Of a stretch of DNA of 64,000 bases, positions 53,618 to 63,183 are shown piece after piece (position 1 is the first letter of the stretch; every line of letters starts with the position of its first letter). This DNA comes from Gillisella vitis. GTDB lineage: Bacteria; Pseudomonadota; Alphaproteobacteria; Rhizobiales; Rhizobiaceae. The stretch spans positions 62,001 to 126,000 of the forward strand of contig WPHV01000014.1 of the NCBI GenBank assembly GCA_009744235.1, written 5' to 3'. The notes beneath the pieces are model-generated. The model ran no database searches. It had not been told where the DNA came from and saw only the letters and a list, made by a program, of their open reading frames with translations. A program made the position numbers and the translations under genes.

Positions 53618-55651
53618 ATGCGTATCAATGCGAAAATATATCTACTTGTCTTCATTCTCGGCTTTGCCGCATCCCTGATCGGGGCGATCGGGATTTTCGT
53701 GACATTGCGATATGACAACAAGACCGCACAGGTTCTCAATCTATCCGAGCGCGCCTTCCAGGGTGAGCGGCTCAACCGCCTGATCACTTCGGTCGTGATG
53801 GAATCACGGGGTATCTACGCGGCGAAATCGAAGGAAGATGCCGACAAGTTCGGCAAGGGGCTGACAAAAAGCCTTGATGATATGGATGCCACGCTTCAAA
53901 GCTGGCGGAAAATGATACCGGAAACCCAGCTGCAAGCCTTTCAATCCATGGTTGCCAAGGCAGCGGAATTCCGGACATTCCGCACGGAAACAGTCCGTTT
54001 GGGCACCGAAGTCGGTCCGCAGGCGGCCAATGAGCAGGGCAATAACGAAGCCAACCGCGCCAACCGAAAAGCCTTCCAGACCGAGGTGGATGCCGTCGTC
54101 AGCGCCGACAAGAAAGAACTCCAGGCGGTCACGGCATCGGTCGCCAGCTTCCAGACAACAATGATGATCCTGATCGTCTCGGTGACGGTCATCTCGATCC
54201 TGATCGGCGTCAGCCTCGGGATCTATATCGGCGTCAAGCAATTGAGCCGCCCGATCGTTCAGCTCACCGCGGCCATCAAGCGTGTCGCCAATGGCGATTT
54301 CGAAACCGACGTGCCCGGCGCCACCCGTAAGGATGAAATCGGCGACATGGCCTTGGCGGTCGAAACCTTCAAGCGCAATGGCCAGGACGTCGCCCGCATG
54401 AATGCCCAGGAAGCCGCCCTGCGCGCAAAAAGCGATGACCCGCAATCCAGCATGTCCGTTGTCGTCGCAGCCGCCGCCGATGGCGATTTCAGCAAGCGGA
54501 TCGACAAACATTACGACGATCCAAATCTTGACCGTTTCGCCAACAATATCAATGAACTGATCGCAAGCGTCGAGCGCGGGGTGACGGAAACCCGCCGGGT
54601 GATCGCCAATCTCGCGAGCGGCGATCTCAGCCAGGAAATGCAAGGCCAGTTCAGAGGCGCGTTCGGCGAATTGCAGGCCAATGTCAACACCACCTTTGAG
54701 CGCCTGCGCGACACGATTTCCAGTATCCGCCACAAGACGGACGCCATCAGCGGCAGCACTGGCCAATTGAGCAATGCCACCAACGAATTGTCGATGCGCA
54801 CCGAAAAGCAGGCCGCCGCTCTGGAGGAAACTTCGGCGGCACTCGACGAGATCACAGTCGTGGTGCGCAGTTCCTCGGAACGTGCCCAGGAAGCCAGCCG
54901 GATCGTGACGGAAGCCACGGAAAATGCCGCTCAGTCCGCCGTCGTGGTGCGCGAGGCCGTGGACGCCATGGGCCGGATCGAAAATGCCTCCAAGGAAATT
55001 TCTACCATCATCAACGTGATCGACGAGATTTCCTTCCAGACCAATCTTCTGGCCCTGAATGCAGGTGTCGAAGCAGCTCGTGCCGGTGAAGCCGGCAAGG
55101 GTTTTGCCGTGGTTGCCCAGGAAGTGCGCGAACTGGCGCAACGCTCCGCCAATGCCGCCAAGGACATCAAGGCGCTGATCACCAAATCCGGCCAGGAGGT
55201 CGAAGGCGGGGTCAAGCTGGTGCAAAAAACCGGCGAGGCGCTGGCAAAGATCGAAAGCCGCGTGCTGACGATCAACGATCATATCCATTCCATCGCCAAT
55301 GCGGCCAAGGAACAGGCAACCGGACTGCATGAGATCAACGCCGCCATCAACCAGATGGATCAGGTGACCCAGCAGAATGCCGCCATGGTCGAGGAAACCT
55401 CGGCGTCTACCCATTCACTCTCCGATGAGGCGCAGAGCCTGGTCGGCCTGCTCAGCCACTTCAAGATTTCCGGGCAGCAAAGCAAGGTTGCGCCTGAGCT
55501 TCGACGCAGCGCTCCGCAGCCTGTGTCGGCAAACCTAACCGCCCGCAGCCCGGCTCCTTCTCCAGCCCGTGAACGGGTCAAGGCCGTAGCCAAGGCCTTT
55601 GGCGGCGGTGCAGCTGCCGCTCAATCCCGGGATCAGTGGGAAGAGTTTTGA
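53618..55651 (+). CDS. Methyl-accepting chemotaxis protein with CheR/CheB-docking tail
   Basis: 677 residues. TM1 (about 7-29), a helical periplasmic domain without Cache motifs (about 30-180, resembling a four-helix-bundle sensor), TM2 (about 184-206), a HAMP region (VKQLSRPIVQL) and a second HAMP-like stretch around residue 285-355, then a signalling coiled coil with EISFQTNLLALNAG and QEVRELAQRSANAAKDI. The C-terminus ends QWEEF, a WxxF-type pentapeptide that tethers CheR or CheB in other receptors. GGAGGGGG precedes the ATG. The hairpin is nearly identical to the receptor at 1-1592. Confidence 0.94.
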   Translation: MRINAKIYLLVFILGFAASLIGAIGIFVTLRYDNKTAQVLNLSERAFQGERLNRLITSVVMESRGIYAAKSKEDADKFGKGLTKSLDDMDATLQSWRKMIPETQLQAFQSMVAKAAEFRTFRTETVRLGTEVGPQAANEQGNNEANRANRKAFQTEVDAVVSADKKELQAVTASVASFQTTMMILIVSVTVISILIGVSLGIYIGVKQLSRPIVQLTAAIKRVANGDFETDVPGATRKDEIGDMALAVETFKRNGQDVARMNAQEAALRAKSDDPQSSMSVVVAAAADGDFSKRIDKHYDDPNLDRFANNINELIASVERGVTETRRVIANLASGDLSQEMQGQFRGAFGELQANVNTTFERLRDTISSIRHKTDAISGSTGQLSNATNELSMRTEKQAAALEETSAALDEITVVVRSSSERAQEASRIVTEATENAAQSAVVVREAVDAMGRIENASKEISTIINVIDEISFQTNLLALNAGVEAARAGEAGKGFAVVAQEVRELAQRSANAAKDIKALITKSGQEVEGGVKLVQKTGEALAKIESRVLTINDHIHSIANAAKEQATGLHEINAAINQMDQVTQQNAAMVEETSASTHSLSDEAQSLVGLLSHFKISGQQSKVAPELRRSAPQPVSANLTARSPAPSPARERVKAVAKAFGGGAAAAQSRDQWEEF

Positions 55652-55697
55652 TAAAATAATCCTCCTCGGATGAGGGGGGCTTATTTCAGGTCGAGCA

Positions 55698-55731
55698 ATT
55701 CCAGCGGTCATTATTCAACGACCGCTGGAAT
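55698..55731. terminator. Hairpin between convergent chemoreceptor and queE genes
   Basis: ATTCCAGCGGTC / GACCGCTGGAAT, a perfect 12-pair stem with a 10-base loop, starting at the queE stop codon. Neither side has a strong U-tract, so it may be an mRNA 3' stabiliser or weak terminator for either gene. Confidence 0.5.
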
Positions 55732-56492
55732 CACACCCCACGCTTATTGCCCCAGAGCAGCACATGCAGTTGCGGCAACACGCGGGCGGCAAACCAGCGG
55801 TCTTCGACCACCCGGTCAACCAGCCAATGCATCCGGGTCATGATCCCGTCCATATCGATCAGCGCGTCATCGTCTTCCGGCGGCGGGGGTGTATGGTTGC
55901 CGGGTTGGAGATAGACCGGCAGATGCGGATGCCTGGCGCTGGCGTCGCGGGCATAGGCATAGTCGGCCTCATCAAAAACGATGAACTTCAGCACGGTGAG
56001 TGGGCTTTGCTGCGCGCCCCGCGCTGCGGCTTTCTCCAGACAGAGCGACAGCGCATCCCAATCCGTTTCCATGCCGCTCGACGGTGGTTTCGGCGACACC
56101 ACCAGCACATCCAGATCGGCAAACCAGTCGCGGGCAATCGACCCCTGGGTTTCCAGGGCGAAGCGGTAGCCTCGCTCATGACCGTGGGCAATCAGCCCGC
56201 CCAGCGGCTGGATCGCCGGATTGCCACCCGACAGCGACACCATCAATGGTACGCCCCCGGACAGGTTTTCCACCTCGGACCAGATCGCCTCGACGCTCAT
56301 TGGCAGCCATTCGTGGCGAAAGCGGCTTTCCACCGCATGCAGGCTATCGCACCAGGAACAGCGATAATCGCAGCCGCCCATCCGCACGAACACGGTCGGC
56401 TGGCCGATCAGCACCCCCTCGCCCTGAATGGTCGGGCCGAAGATTTCACTGACCCGGAGCCCGGCATCGCCCAAGATCTGAGACTGCGTCAC
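55731..56492 (-). CDS. queE: 7-carboxy-7-deazaguanine synthase
   Basis: 253-residue radical SAM enzyme that ring-contracts 6-carboxytetrahydropterin in queuosine synthesis. The cluster motif is GGCDYRCSWCDS (CxxxCxxC), with the substrate segment EIFGPTIQGEGVLIG before it and SLSGGNPAI after. The start is GTG at 56492, whose GTGA overlaps the queD stop, giving translational coupling; an open frame extends 26 codons further into queD. The order queC-queD-queE on one strand provides three successive steps of preQ0 formation from GTP-derived precursor. Confidence 0.95.
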   Translation of the reverse strand: MTQSQILGDAGLRVSEIFGPTIQGEGVLIGQPTVFVRMGGCDYRCSWCDSLHAVESRFRHEWLPMSVEAIWSEVENLSGGVPLMVSLSGGNPAIQPLGGLIAHGHERGYRFALETQGSIARDWFADLDVLVVSPKPPSSGMETDWDALSLCLEKAAARGAQQSPLTVLKFIVFDEADYAYARDASARHPHLPVYLQPGNHTPPPPEDDDALIDMDGIMTRMHWLVDRVVEDRWFAARVLPQLHVLLWGNKRGV

Positions 56493-56845
56493 GGACGATA
56501 CTCCGCCCAGGTCTTCTGGGTTTCGCTGACCCGGACCGCAGAGGTCTCGGCAAAATACTGCTTGCACCAATCATAGAAGTGCTTGGCCAGACATTCCGCC
56601 GTGGTCTTGTCGTGACCCAGGACATCATTGAGATGGCGATGATCGAAGGCCTCATCGATATAGGTCTTCAGCACTTTCAGCTCATGATAATCGCGCAGGA
56701 AGCCATGGTCGTTCAGGTCCTCCCCCGAAAGCTCGACCTCGACAATATAATTATGCCCATGCAGCCGGGAGCATTGATGATCGTCGGGCAGGCCTTTCAG
56801 CTGGTGCGAGGCGGAAAAATGAAACTCCTTGGTGATCCGGTACAT
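56489..56845 (-). CDS. queD: 6-carboxy-5,6,7,8-tetrahydropterin synthase
   Basis: 118-residue member of the PTPS family that converts dihydroneopterin triphosphate to 6-carboxytetrahydropterin. The zinc-binding histidines are in FSASHQL and RLHGHNYIVEV; the catalytic cysteine lies in HQCSRLHGH. LDHRHLND-like FDHRHLND and TTAECLAKHFYDW complete the pattern. It lies four bases after queC and overlaps queE by four. Confidence 0.96.
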   Translation of the reverse strand: MYRITKEFHFSASHQLKGLPDDHQCSRLHGHNYIVEVELSGEDLNDHGFLRDYHELKVLKTYIDEAFDHRHLNDVLGHDKTTAECLAKHFYDWCKQYFAETSAVRVSETQKTWAEYRP

Positions 56846-56849
56846 GGTC

Positions 56850-57557
56850 TCAAACCTCCCTGGCCTGGAAGCCGGAGGTGGCGCTCACCCAGAAATCCGG
56901 ATCTTCATAGGCAGTCGGATCGGTAACACCGGCCAGATGAAAGGCTTCGCGCCGCTCCACGCAGGTGCCGCACCGGCCACAATGGCGCGCACCACCTTTG
57001 TAGCAGGACCAGGTCTGGTCAAACGGCGTGCCGTATTTCGCCCCTTCGGTTACGATATCGGCCTTGGAAACCGTGACGAACGGCGCCATCAGCTTGACAT
57101 CGGCATAGCCTTCCAGCGCATGAGCCTGCATGGTCTGGAACGCATCGATGAAGCCCGGGCGGCAATCGGGGTAGATGAAATGGTCGCCGCCATGCACGGC
57201 AACGGCCACCGCATCGGCCTTGCGGGCCGCAGCCACACCGAAGGCAATCGCCAGCATGATGGCATTGCGGTTCGGCACGACGGTGATCTTCATCGTCTCT
57301 TCGGCATAATGGCCGTCGGGAACGTCGAGATCGTCTGTCAGCGCCGAGCCGGTCAGGCTGGCACCAATCGCGGTAATGTCGATGATCTGGTGCGGCACGC
57401 CCAGCCGCTTGGCCGCAAGCGCTGCAAAATCCAGTTCTTTTTTGTGCCTTTGGCCGTAATCGAAGGAGATCAGGCCGATCAGCTGATGCTCCGCTGCCAT
57501 TTTGTCGGCAAGCGAAACGGAATCGAGTCCGCCAGAGCAGACGACGAGTATTTTCAT
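56850..57557 (-). CDS. queC: 7-cyano-7-deazaguanine synthase
   Basis: 235-residue ATP-dependent enzyme that turns 7-carboxy-7-deazaguanine into preQ0. The ATP PP-loop is VVCSGGLDSVSL at the N-terminus; near the C-terminus are the zinc cysteines in TWSCYKGGARHCGRCGTC. The ATG at 57557 is preceded by AAGGACTAG; the open frame extends 44 codons further and is not supported. It is the first gene of the queCDE operon. I looked for a preQ1 riboswitch in its roughly 190-base leader and saw none I could support. Confidence 0.95.
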   Translation of the reverse strand: MKILVVCSGGLDSVSLADKMAAEHQLIGLISFDYGQRHKKELDFAALAAKRLGVPHQIIDITAIGASLTGSALTDDLDVPDGHYAEETMKITVVPNRNAIMLAIAFGVAAARKADAVAVAVHGGDHFIYPDCRPGFIDAFQTMQAHALEGYADVKLMAPFVTVSKADIVTEGAKYGTPFDQTWSCYKGGARHCGRCGTCVERREAFHLAGVTDPTAYEDPDFWVSATSGFQAREV

Positions 57558-57754
57558 GGTTCTAGTCCTTGTTTTTTCCGGGTAGGCTGCGACCGGTGGT
57601 GAAAACCGTGGCCCTGATAGCGCAGAAGTGAGGCTTTGCAAACCCGCCTGAACGGGTAATTGCCCCGAGAACGACCCTAGATTATCCATGCCACTGGTAA
57701 CGGGGTGGGGCCAAGCTTACATAGAGCTCAACAAAATGACGGTGGGGAGAAGAT

Positions 57755-58789
57755 ATGTCCGGCTTCGATATTCTGGTTATTGCCCTGGTGGGCTTCGTCA
57801 TCCTGGTGCTGATTGCCGGGATCAAGACCGTGCCGCAGGGCTTTCGCTATACCGTGGAACGCTTCGGGCGCTATACCCGCACGCTGGAACCGGGCCTGAA
57901 CATCATCACTCCCTTCATCGAGACCATCGGTGCCAGGATGAATGTGATGGAACAGGTGCTGGATGTTCCGACCCAGGAGGTCATCACCAAGGACAATGCC
58001 AGCGTCTCCGCCGATGCCGTGGCCTTTTATCAGGTCTTGAACGCCGCCGAAGCCGCCTATCAGGTCGCCAATCTGGAAAACGCCATTCTCAACCTGACCA
58101 TGACCAATATCCGCTCGGTCATGGGCTCGATGGACCTCGACGAACTGCTCTCCAACCGCGAAGTCATCAATGACCGCCTGCTGCGGGTGGTGGATGAAGC
58201 CGTGCGGCCCTGGGGCATCAAGGTCACCCGCGTCGAGATCAAGGATATTCAGCCGCCCAAGGATCTGGTCGATGCCATGGGTCGCCAGATGAAGGCCGAG
58301 CGCGAAAAACGCGCCCTGGTATTGGAAGCTGAAGGCTTCCGCAATGCCCAGATTCTGCGGGCCGAAGGCGCGAAACAGTCTGCCATTCTCCAAGCCGAAG
58401 GCCAGCGGGAAGCTGCCTACCGCGAGGCCGAGGCCCGCGAGCGTCTGGCTGAAGCGGAAGCCAAGGCGACAGCCCTGGTCTCGGCGGCAATTGCCGCCGG
58501 TGACGTCCAGGCCATCAACTACTTCGTCGCGCAGAAATATACCGAGGCGATGACCGCTATCGGCACCGCCTCCAACTCGAAAATCGTGCTGATGCCGATG
58601 GAAGCCTCATCGCTGATCGGTTCGCTGAGCGGCATTGGCGCCATCGCCCGTGAAGTGTTTGGCGGCGATGCCCCACAGGCGAGTTCCAACCCGGCTCGTG
58701 CCTCTGGCACCTCCGCCAGAAGCGTTCCGAAAACCACCGCAGTCAGCACCACGCCCGTGATCAATCCCTTCGCCAAGTCGGAGGAATAA
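57755..58789 (+). CDS. qmcA: SPFH/stomatin-like protein (QmcA family)
   Basis: 344 residues: one N-terminal helix (about 5-25), then the SPFH domain with KTVPQGFRYTVERFGRYT, QEVITKDNASVSADAVAFYQ and LDELLSNREVIN, and a long charged coiled coil (about 180-255, REKRALVLEAEGFRNAQIL). Such proteins assemble large membrane cages that affect quality control by FtsH-type proteases. GGGGAGAAG precedes the ATG. The NfeD gene follows after six bases, the usual partner. Confidence 0.93.
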   Translation: MSGFDILVIALVGFVILVLIAGIKTVPQGFRYTVERFGRYTRTLEPGLNIITPFIETIGARMNVMEQVLDVPTQEVITKDNASVSADAVAFYQVLNAAEAAYQVANLENAILNLTMTNIRSVMGSMDLDELLSNREVINDRLLRVVDEAVRPWGIKVTRVEIKDIQPPKDLVDAMGRQMKAEREKRALVLEAEGFRNAQILRAEGAKQSAILQAEGQREAAYREAEARERLAEAEAKATALVSAAIAAGDVQAINYFVAQKYTEAMTAIGTASNSKIVLMPMEASSLIGSLSGIGAIAREVFGGDAPQASSNPARASGTSARSVPKTTAVSTTPVINPFAKSEE

Positions 58790-58795
58790 ACCGCC

Positions 58796-59254
58796 ATGTT
58801 CGCCACGCTGGTCGATCAATGGGGACCGTGGAGCTGGCTGGTGCTGGGACTGGCACTGCTGGCCGTCGAACTGGTCATGCCCGGCATGTTCATGATCTGG
58901 ATCGGGCTGGGCGCCATTGCCACCGGCCTTCTCTCGCTGGCCTTCTGGGGCGATGCCTTCTGGCCCTGGCAGGTTCAAGCGCTGGTGTTCTGCGCCTTTT
59001 CGATCGCCGCCATCCTGATCGGGCGTAAATATCTGCGCTCCGACGCCAGAAGCAGCGACGAACCGCTGCTCAACCAGCGCACCGCAAGCCTTGTTGGGAG
59101 AACCGCTACCCTCCAGGAACCGATCCGCGAGGGTCGTGGCCGGATCAGGTTGGATGATACATTCTGGACGGTATCAGGACCGGATCTGGAGACCGGAACA
59201 CAGGTCAAGATCATCGCCGCCCATGGGCGCGATTTGACCGTGGATGCGGTTTGA
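58796..59254 (+). CDS. NfeD-family membrane protein
   Basis: 152 residues (short NfeD1b type without the ClpP-like domain): three hydrophobic helices in the first about 80 residues (LVLGLALLAVELVMPG, IGLGAIATGLLSLAF) and a C-terminal OB-fold domain (NQRTASLVGRTATL, GRGRIRLDDTFWTV). It is the standard partner of SPFH proteins; GGAGGAA at the end of the upstream gene provides its ribosome site. Confidence 0.92.
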   Translation: MFATLVDQWGPWSWLVLGLALLAVELVMPGMFMIWIGLGAIATGLLSLAFWGDAFWPWQVQALVFCAFSIAAILIGRKYLRSDARSSDEPLLNQRTASLVGRTATLQEPIREGRGRIRLDDTFWTVSGPDLETGTQVKIIAAHGRDLTVDAV

Positions 59255-59410
59255 CGGGCACCAGGGAAAAAGCCAGACCAAGGCGGCACGACACATAGTC
59301 AACGTCATGCTTGGCCCTGTGCCGAGCATCTAACCACGCTACAGCGCCGTGCGCCCTATTAAGCAATAATTTTTATTAATGATGTCAACATCTTATTCGA
59401 CAGCAGCAGA

Positions 59411-59431
59411 CCCTCGGGACAAGCCCGAGGG
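59411..59431. repeat. REP-like palindrome
   Basis: CCCTCGGG-ACAAG-CCCGAGGG, followed by TGACG. This is a common intergenic palindrome form in alphaproteobacterial genomes. It sits in the 280-base gap between the NfeD and kpsF genes, which converge. Confidence 0.6.
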
Positions 59432-59534
59432 TGACGAACCGTGGACACGGAAAGTTCAGCAGCTTTAAGTGTCGTTCAGGCCCGTCGTATCACTAAAACA
59501 AGGTGTGAAGATCGAAAAGCGACCGGCCCCTGGC

Positions 59535-60542
59535 TCAGGCCACACCAATCCGCAACAGGTCGTGGAAGTGGATAATGCCGCCAGGCACACCGTCTTCATC
59601 GGTCACAAACAGCGCCGAAATATTGTGCTGGTTGAGGATTGCCATAGCAGTGGTGGCGAGCGTTTCGGTATGCACCGTCTTTGGATGACGGGTCATCACC
59701 TCTTCCACCATCCGCTCACCGAGATTGCGGTTGAGGTTACGGGCAATATCACCATCGGTGATGATGCCGACCAGGCGGTTGGCACTATCGGTCACGCCGA
59801 CGCAGCCAAAACGCTTCTGCGACAGCATGATAATCGCTTCCGGCACCGAGGTACCTTCCGGCACGAGCGGCACGTCCTCGCCTATATGCATCATGTCGCC
59901 GACATGGGTCAGCATCGCGCCAAGCTTGCCGCCCGGATGGAAGGTCTTGAAATCGTTCGGCCCGAAGCCACGTGCTTCCAGCAGCGCCAGCGCCAAGGCA
60001 TCGCCCAGCGCCATCTGCATCATGGTGGAGGTGGTGGGCGCCAACCCGTGCGGGCAGGCTTCCTGTACCTTGGGCATCAAAAGCACGATATCGGCTTCAC
60101 GCGCCAACGTGGATTGCTCACCAGCGGTAATGGCGATCAGCGGAATGGAGAACCGGCGAGTGAAGGACAGAATACCGTTCAACTCGGTGCTTTCACCACC
60201 CCAGGACAAGGCGATGACCACATCGTCACGGGCAATCATCCCGAGGTCGCCGTGATTGGCTTCCGCCGGATGGATGAAGAAAGCCGGCGTGCCTGTCGAA
60301 GCAAAGGTCGCCGCGATCTTGCCGCCGATATGGCCGCTTTTGCCGACGCCAGAGACGATCACCCGCCCCGAGCTTTTGCCGATAACATCGATTGCGTTGC
60401 AAAACGGCCCGGCAAGATATCCTGCCAAAGCTTCTTCCAGGGCCGCCAGCCCGCTTTGTTCGGTAGCGACAACACGCAATGCAGCCTTGATGGCGCTTGC
60501 TTCCACGAGTTTTACAGCCAGCTTGTTCATGGCAATGTCCAT
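59535..60542 (-). CDS. kpsF: Arabinose-5-phosphate isomerase (KpsF/GutQ family)
   Basis: 335 residues. An SIS domain (about 45-190) with IVSGVGKSGHIGGKIAATF and SWGGESTELN binds the sugar phosphate; two CBS domains (about 215-330) follow, with GCVGVTDSANRLVGIITDGD. The enzyme interconverts ribulose 5-phosphate and arabinose 5-phosphate, the precursor of KDO for lipopolysaccharide and some capsules. The start is uncertain: ATG 60542 (MDIAMNKL) or 60530; a much longer upstream frame has no conserved content. Divergent from the beta-barrel gene, with about 180 bases between. Confidence 0.92.
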   Translation of the reverse strand: MDIAMNKLAVKLVEASAIKAALRVVATEQSGLAALEEALAGYLAGPFCNAIDVIGKSSGRVIVSGVGKSGHIGGKIAATFASTGTPAFFIHPAEANHGDLGMIARDDVVIALSWGGESTELNGILSFTRRFSIPLIAITAGEQSTLAREADIVLLMPKVQEACPHGLAPTTSTMMQMALGDALALALLEARGFGPNDFKTFHPGGKLGAMLTHVGDMMHIGEDVPLVPEGTSVPEAIIMLSQKRFGCVGVTDSANRLVGIITDGDIARNLNRNLGERMVEEVMTRHPKTVHTETLATTAMAILNQHNISALFVTDEDGVPGGIIHFHDLLRIGVA

Positions 60543-60721
60543 AGCGCTAATGAACTTAACTGTCCATTCACCCTTGCCTACAGTCTGTAAGAAATGACGA
60601 CTGGCCGGTGTTTCTGGCAAGCTGACCTGTGCAAATCGTTGATCGCAACGAATAATTAACCATGGGAATTTACCTTTCGGTAATGGCATCACCGCCGAAA
60701 GACAGATTTCAACAGGCCGCA

Positions 60722-62233
60722 ATGACGGACAGCCAGACCCATTCCCCTGATCGGCAGCACAGCGCGGGTTTTTGCCCGATGGTGTCCGCTGGCTTGCTGG
60801 CAGCCTGCCTGGTCGCGGCTGGGGCGGGTCCTGCCCTCTCCCAGCAGTTGACGTCGGGATCGACTGAGCAAAGCGCGGGCCTTGCGACCCTGCGCGGCTC
60901 CACAACGAGCACCGACGACGCGGCAACAACCACCGACACGACGGCAACAGGCACTGCCACGTCAACGACCAAAACCAAGTCGGATACCAGCGAAGATACG
61001 CTTGATACCGACAGTTTCCGTCGTATCACCAATGACGCGCTGGACGCCAACCGCATCAACCTCAGGGAATCGCCGGTCGATGAACGGCGTCAACTGCGCA
61101 AGACTGAGGATGATGGCACCGGCATTCATGTCGGCACGATGATTCTCAGACCGGAATTGTCGCAAGGCATCAGCACCGAACGCAAATCGACCGGCAACGA
61201 CAAGCAGAACACCACCTATTGGGATAACGGACTGAAAGGCACGCTGACCTCCGACTGGTCACGCCATCAACTGGTCATCACCGGTGACGGGCAATGGCGG
61301 CAACGCATTGCGGGTGACCGCGACAGCGATCCTTCCGGTCGCGTCGATGCCGCATTGCGGCTGGATTTTGCCAATGACATGGCCGCCCGGTTGACGGCGG
61401 GCTATGGCTTCAGCCGCGAAAGCACCACCGACCCCAATGCCGTGCGCGATGCCACGGTCCAATCGGGCGTCAACCAGTTCAGCGCCGGTGCTGTGCTGGA
61501 ACGGCAGGTTGGTCCGTTAAAAGGCTCGCTTGGGCTGGATTTCGAACGCTGGGTCTATACCGATGCCAAGCTTTCCGATGGCAGCATGCTGTCCAATTCC
61601 GACCGTAACCGCAATGCCGTCACCCTGTCTTCACGGCTGGGCTATGAAATCTCACCGGCACTGACGCCCTTTATCGAAGTCTCCACCGGCAAGACCCGTT
61701 ATGACCAGACTGAGGACAGCGCAGGCTATCGCCGCTCCGGCAATATCTACGGTGCCAAGGCCGGGATCAGCTCGGACATGGGCGAAAAGCTGCGCGGCGA
61801 AATCGCCCTTGGCTATAAGCAGGCCAATTTTGACGATGCCCGCTTGGACGATCTGGGTGCGATGACTGTTGACGGCAATGTCGCGTGGTCACCGTTGCGC
61901 GGCACCAATGTCGATCTGGGTCTTGCCACCTCCATCGAACCGTCCACCAGTGCAGGCGTCAGCGGCGATGTCGCCTATGCACTGACGGCCGCCGTGACCC
62001 ATGAATTGCGCGACAACCTGATTGCCAAGCTTTCGGGCGGCACCACCTGGCGCAATTATCGCGGCGGCAGCCTGAGTACGGGCATGTATTATACGGCAGG
62101 TGGCGGGCTGGTTTACAAAGTCAACCGCTGGCTGGATCTCACCGCCGATCTGACCTGGGAAAAATCCACCAGCGACAGCAGTTCCGACGAAAAGACCCTA
62201 ACGGCAGGCGTTGGCCTGAAACTCAGGCGGTAA
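60722..62233 (+). CDS. Outer-membrane beta-barrel protein
   Basis: 503 residues. A hydrophobic signal segment (VSAGLLAACLVAAGAG, cleavage near ALSQQ) is followed by a threonine-, serine- and aspartate-rich linker (about 45-100), then alternating amphipathic strands ending with the aromatic/basic C-terminus GVGLKLRR, characteristic of the BBP2-type beta-barrels. In rhizobia such proteins occur next to polysaccharide genes; here kpsF and galU are adjacent, suggesting a role in surface polysaccharide or envelope. The function is unknown. ATG 60722 (AACAGG just upstream) is preferred over 60662. A bidirectional terminator separates it from galU. Confidence 0.78.
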   Translation: MTDSQTHSPDRQHSAGFCPMVSAGLLAACLVAAGAGPALSQQLTSGSTEQSAGLATLRGSTTSTDDAATTTDTTATGTATSTTKTKSDTSEDTLDTDSFRRITNDALDANRINLRESPVDERRQLRKTEDDGTGIHVGTMILRPELSQGISTERKSTGNDKQNTTYWDNGLKGTLTSDWSRHQLVITGDGQWRQRIAGDRDSDPSGRVDAALRLDFANDMAARLTAGYGFSRESTTDPNAVRDATVQSGVNQFSAGAVLERQVGPLKGSLGLDFERWVYTDAKLSDGSMLSNSDRNRNAVTLSSRLGYEISPALTPFIEVSTGKTRYDQTEDSAGYRRSGNIYGAKAGISSDMGEKLRGEIALGYKQANFDDARLDDLGAMTVDGNVAWSPLRGTNVDLGLATSIEPSTSAGVSGDVAYALTAAVTHELRDNLIAKLSGGTTWRNYRGGSLSTGMYYTAGGGLVYKVNRWLDLTADLTWEKSTSDSSSDEKTLTAGVGLKLRR

Positions 62234-62238
62234 ACGAG

Positions 62239-62269
62239 AAAACGCCGCGCGTTGGACGCACGGCGTTTT
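62239..62269. terminator. Bidirectional terminator between beta-barrel and galU genes
   Basis: AAAACGCCG / CGGCGTTTT (62239-62247 with 62261-62269) with an inner GCGT / ACGC pair, oligo-T on both strands. Confidence 0.85.
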
Positions 62270-62295
62270 AAGTTTCAGTCCGTTCGAAAAACCGC

Positions 62296-63183
62296 TTACT
62301 TCAAAGCGGCCAGCAGCGCCTTCATCGGCTCTTCCACCAAGCCACGAAGTTCGGGACGCGACAGAGCGAAGGCGACATTGGCAAGGATAAACCCGTCCTT
62401 GGCGCCCGTATCGAAGGTTTCGCCCTTGAAGTGATAGCCGGCGAATTGCTGGATCTTGGCCAGTTTCAACATGCCATCGGTCAACTGGATCTCGTTGCCA
62501 GCGCCGCGTTCCTGGGTTTCCAGGATCGAGAAGATTTCCGGTTGCAGGATATAGCGGCCATTGATGAAGAAGTTCGAGGGCGCGGTACCCTTGGCTGGTT
62601 TTTCCACCATTTCAGTGATTTTGAAGCCGCCATCCAGCGTCTCACCGACACCGACGATGCCGTATTTATGCGCCTGATCGGGCGCACATTCCTCGACGGC
62701 GAGGATATTGCCGCCAGCCTTGTTGTAGAGATCGACCATGCCCTTCATGCAGGCGGTCTCGCCGCGCATGATCATGTCGGGTAGCAGAACAGCGAAAGGC
62801 TCATCGCCAACGATTTCGCGCGCGCTCCATACTGCATGGCCGAGACCCAGCGGCTCCTGCTGGCGGGTGAAGCTGGTGGCGCCTGCCTTGGGCAGGATTT
62901 CGGACAGCAGCGTCAATTCTGCATTTTTGTTGCGCGATTTCAGCGTCTGTTCAAGCTCATACTGGATATCGAAATAATCCTCGATCACCCCTTTGCCGCG
63001 CCCGGTGACGAACACGAAATGCTCAATCCCGGCTTCCACGGCCTCATCCACCACATATTGGATGACTGGCTTATCGACAACAGTCAGCATTTCCTTCGGC
63101 ACGGCCTTGGTGGCGGGCAGGAAACGAGTTCCAAGACCGGCAACCGGAAACACGGCTTTACGAATTTTTTTCAGTTGTCCCAC
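62296..63183 (-). CDS. galU: UTP-glucose-1-phosphate uridylyltransferase
   Basis: 295 residues, making UDP-glucose for exopolysaccharide, lipopolysaccharide and galactose metabolism. The pyrophosphorylase motif is VFPVAGLGTRFLPATKAVPKE at the N-terminus; KPVIQYVVDEAVEAGI, LPDMIMRGE, and VEKPAKGTAPSNF complete the active site. The start is GTG at 63183 with GGAGGG seven bases upstream. It lies next to the beta-barrel gene, the usual partner of exopolysaccharide functions, and diverges from a lytic transglycosylase gene. Confidence 0.97.
   Translation of the reverse strand: MGQLKKIRKAVFPVAGLGTRFLPATKAVPKEMLTVVDKPVIQYVVDEAVEAGIEHFVFVTGRGKGVIEDYFDIQYELEQTLKSRNKNAELTLLSEILPKAGATSFTRQQEPLGLGHAVWSAREIVGDEPFAVLLPDMIMRGETACMKGMVDLYNKAGGNILAVEECAPDQAHKYGIVGVGETLDGGFKITEMVEKPAKGTAPSNFFINGRYILQPEIFSILETQERGAGNEIQLTDGMLKLAKIQQFAGYHFKGETFDTGAKDGFILANVAFALSRPELRGLVEEPMKALLAALK

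Noticed and set aside
53804..55414. A 536-codon minus-strand open frame
   Set aside because: It lies wholly opposite the chemoreceptor gene, whose domains, Shine-Dalgarno and ending are clear.
57558..57754. preQ1 riboswitch upstream of queC
   Set aside because: I looked for the preQ1 class I and II patterns in the queC leader and found no convincing stem with the conserved C- and A-rich tail.
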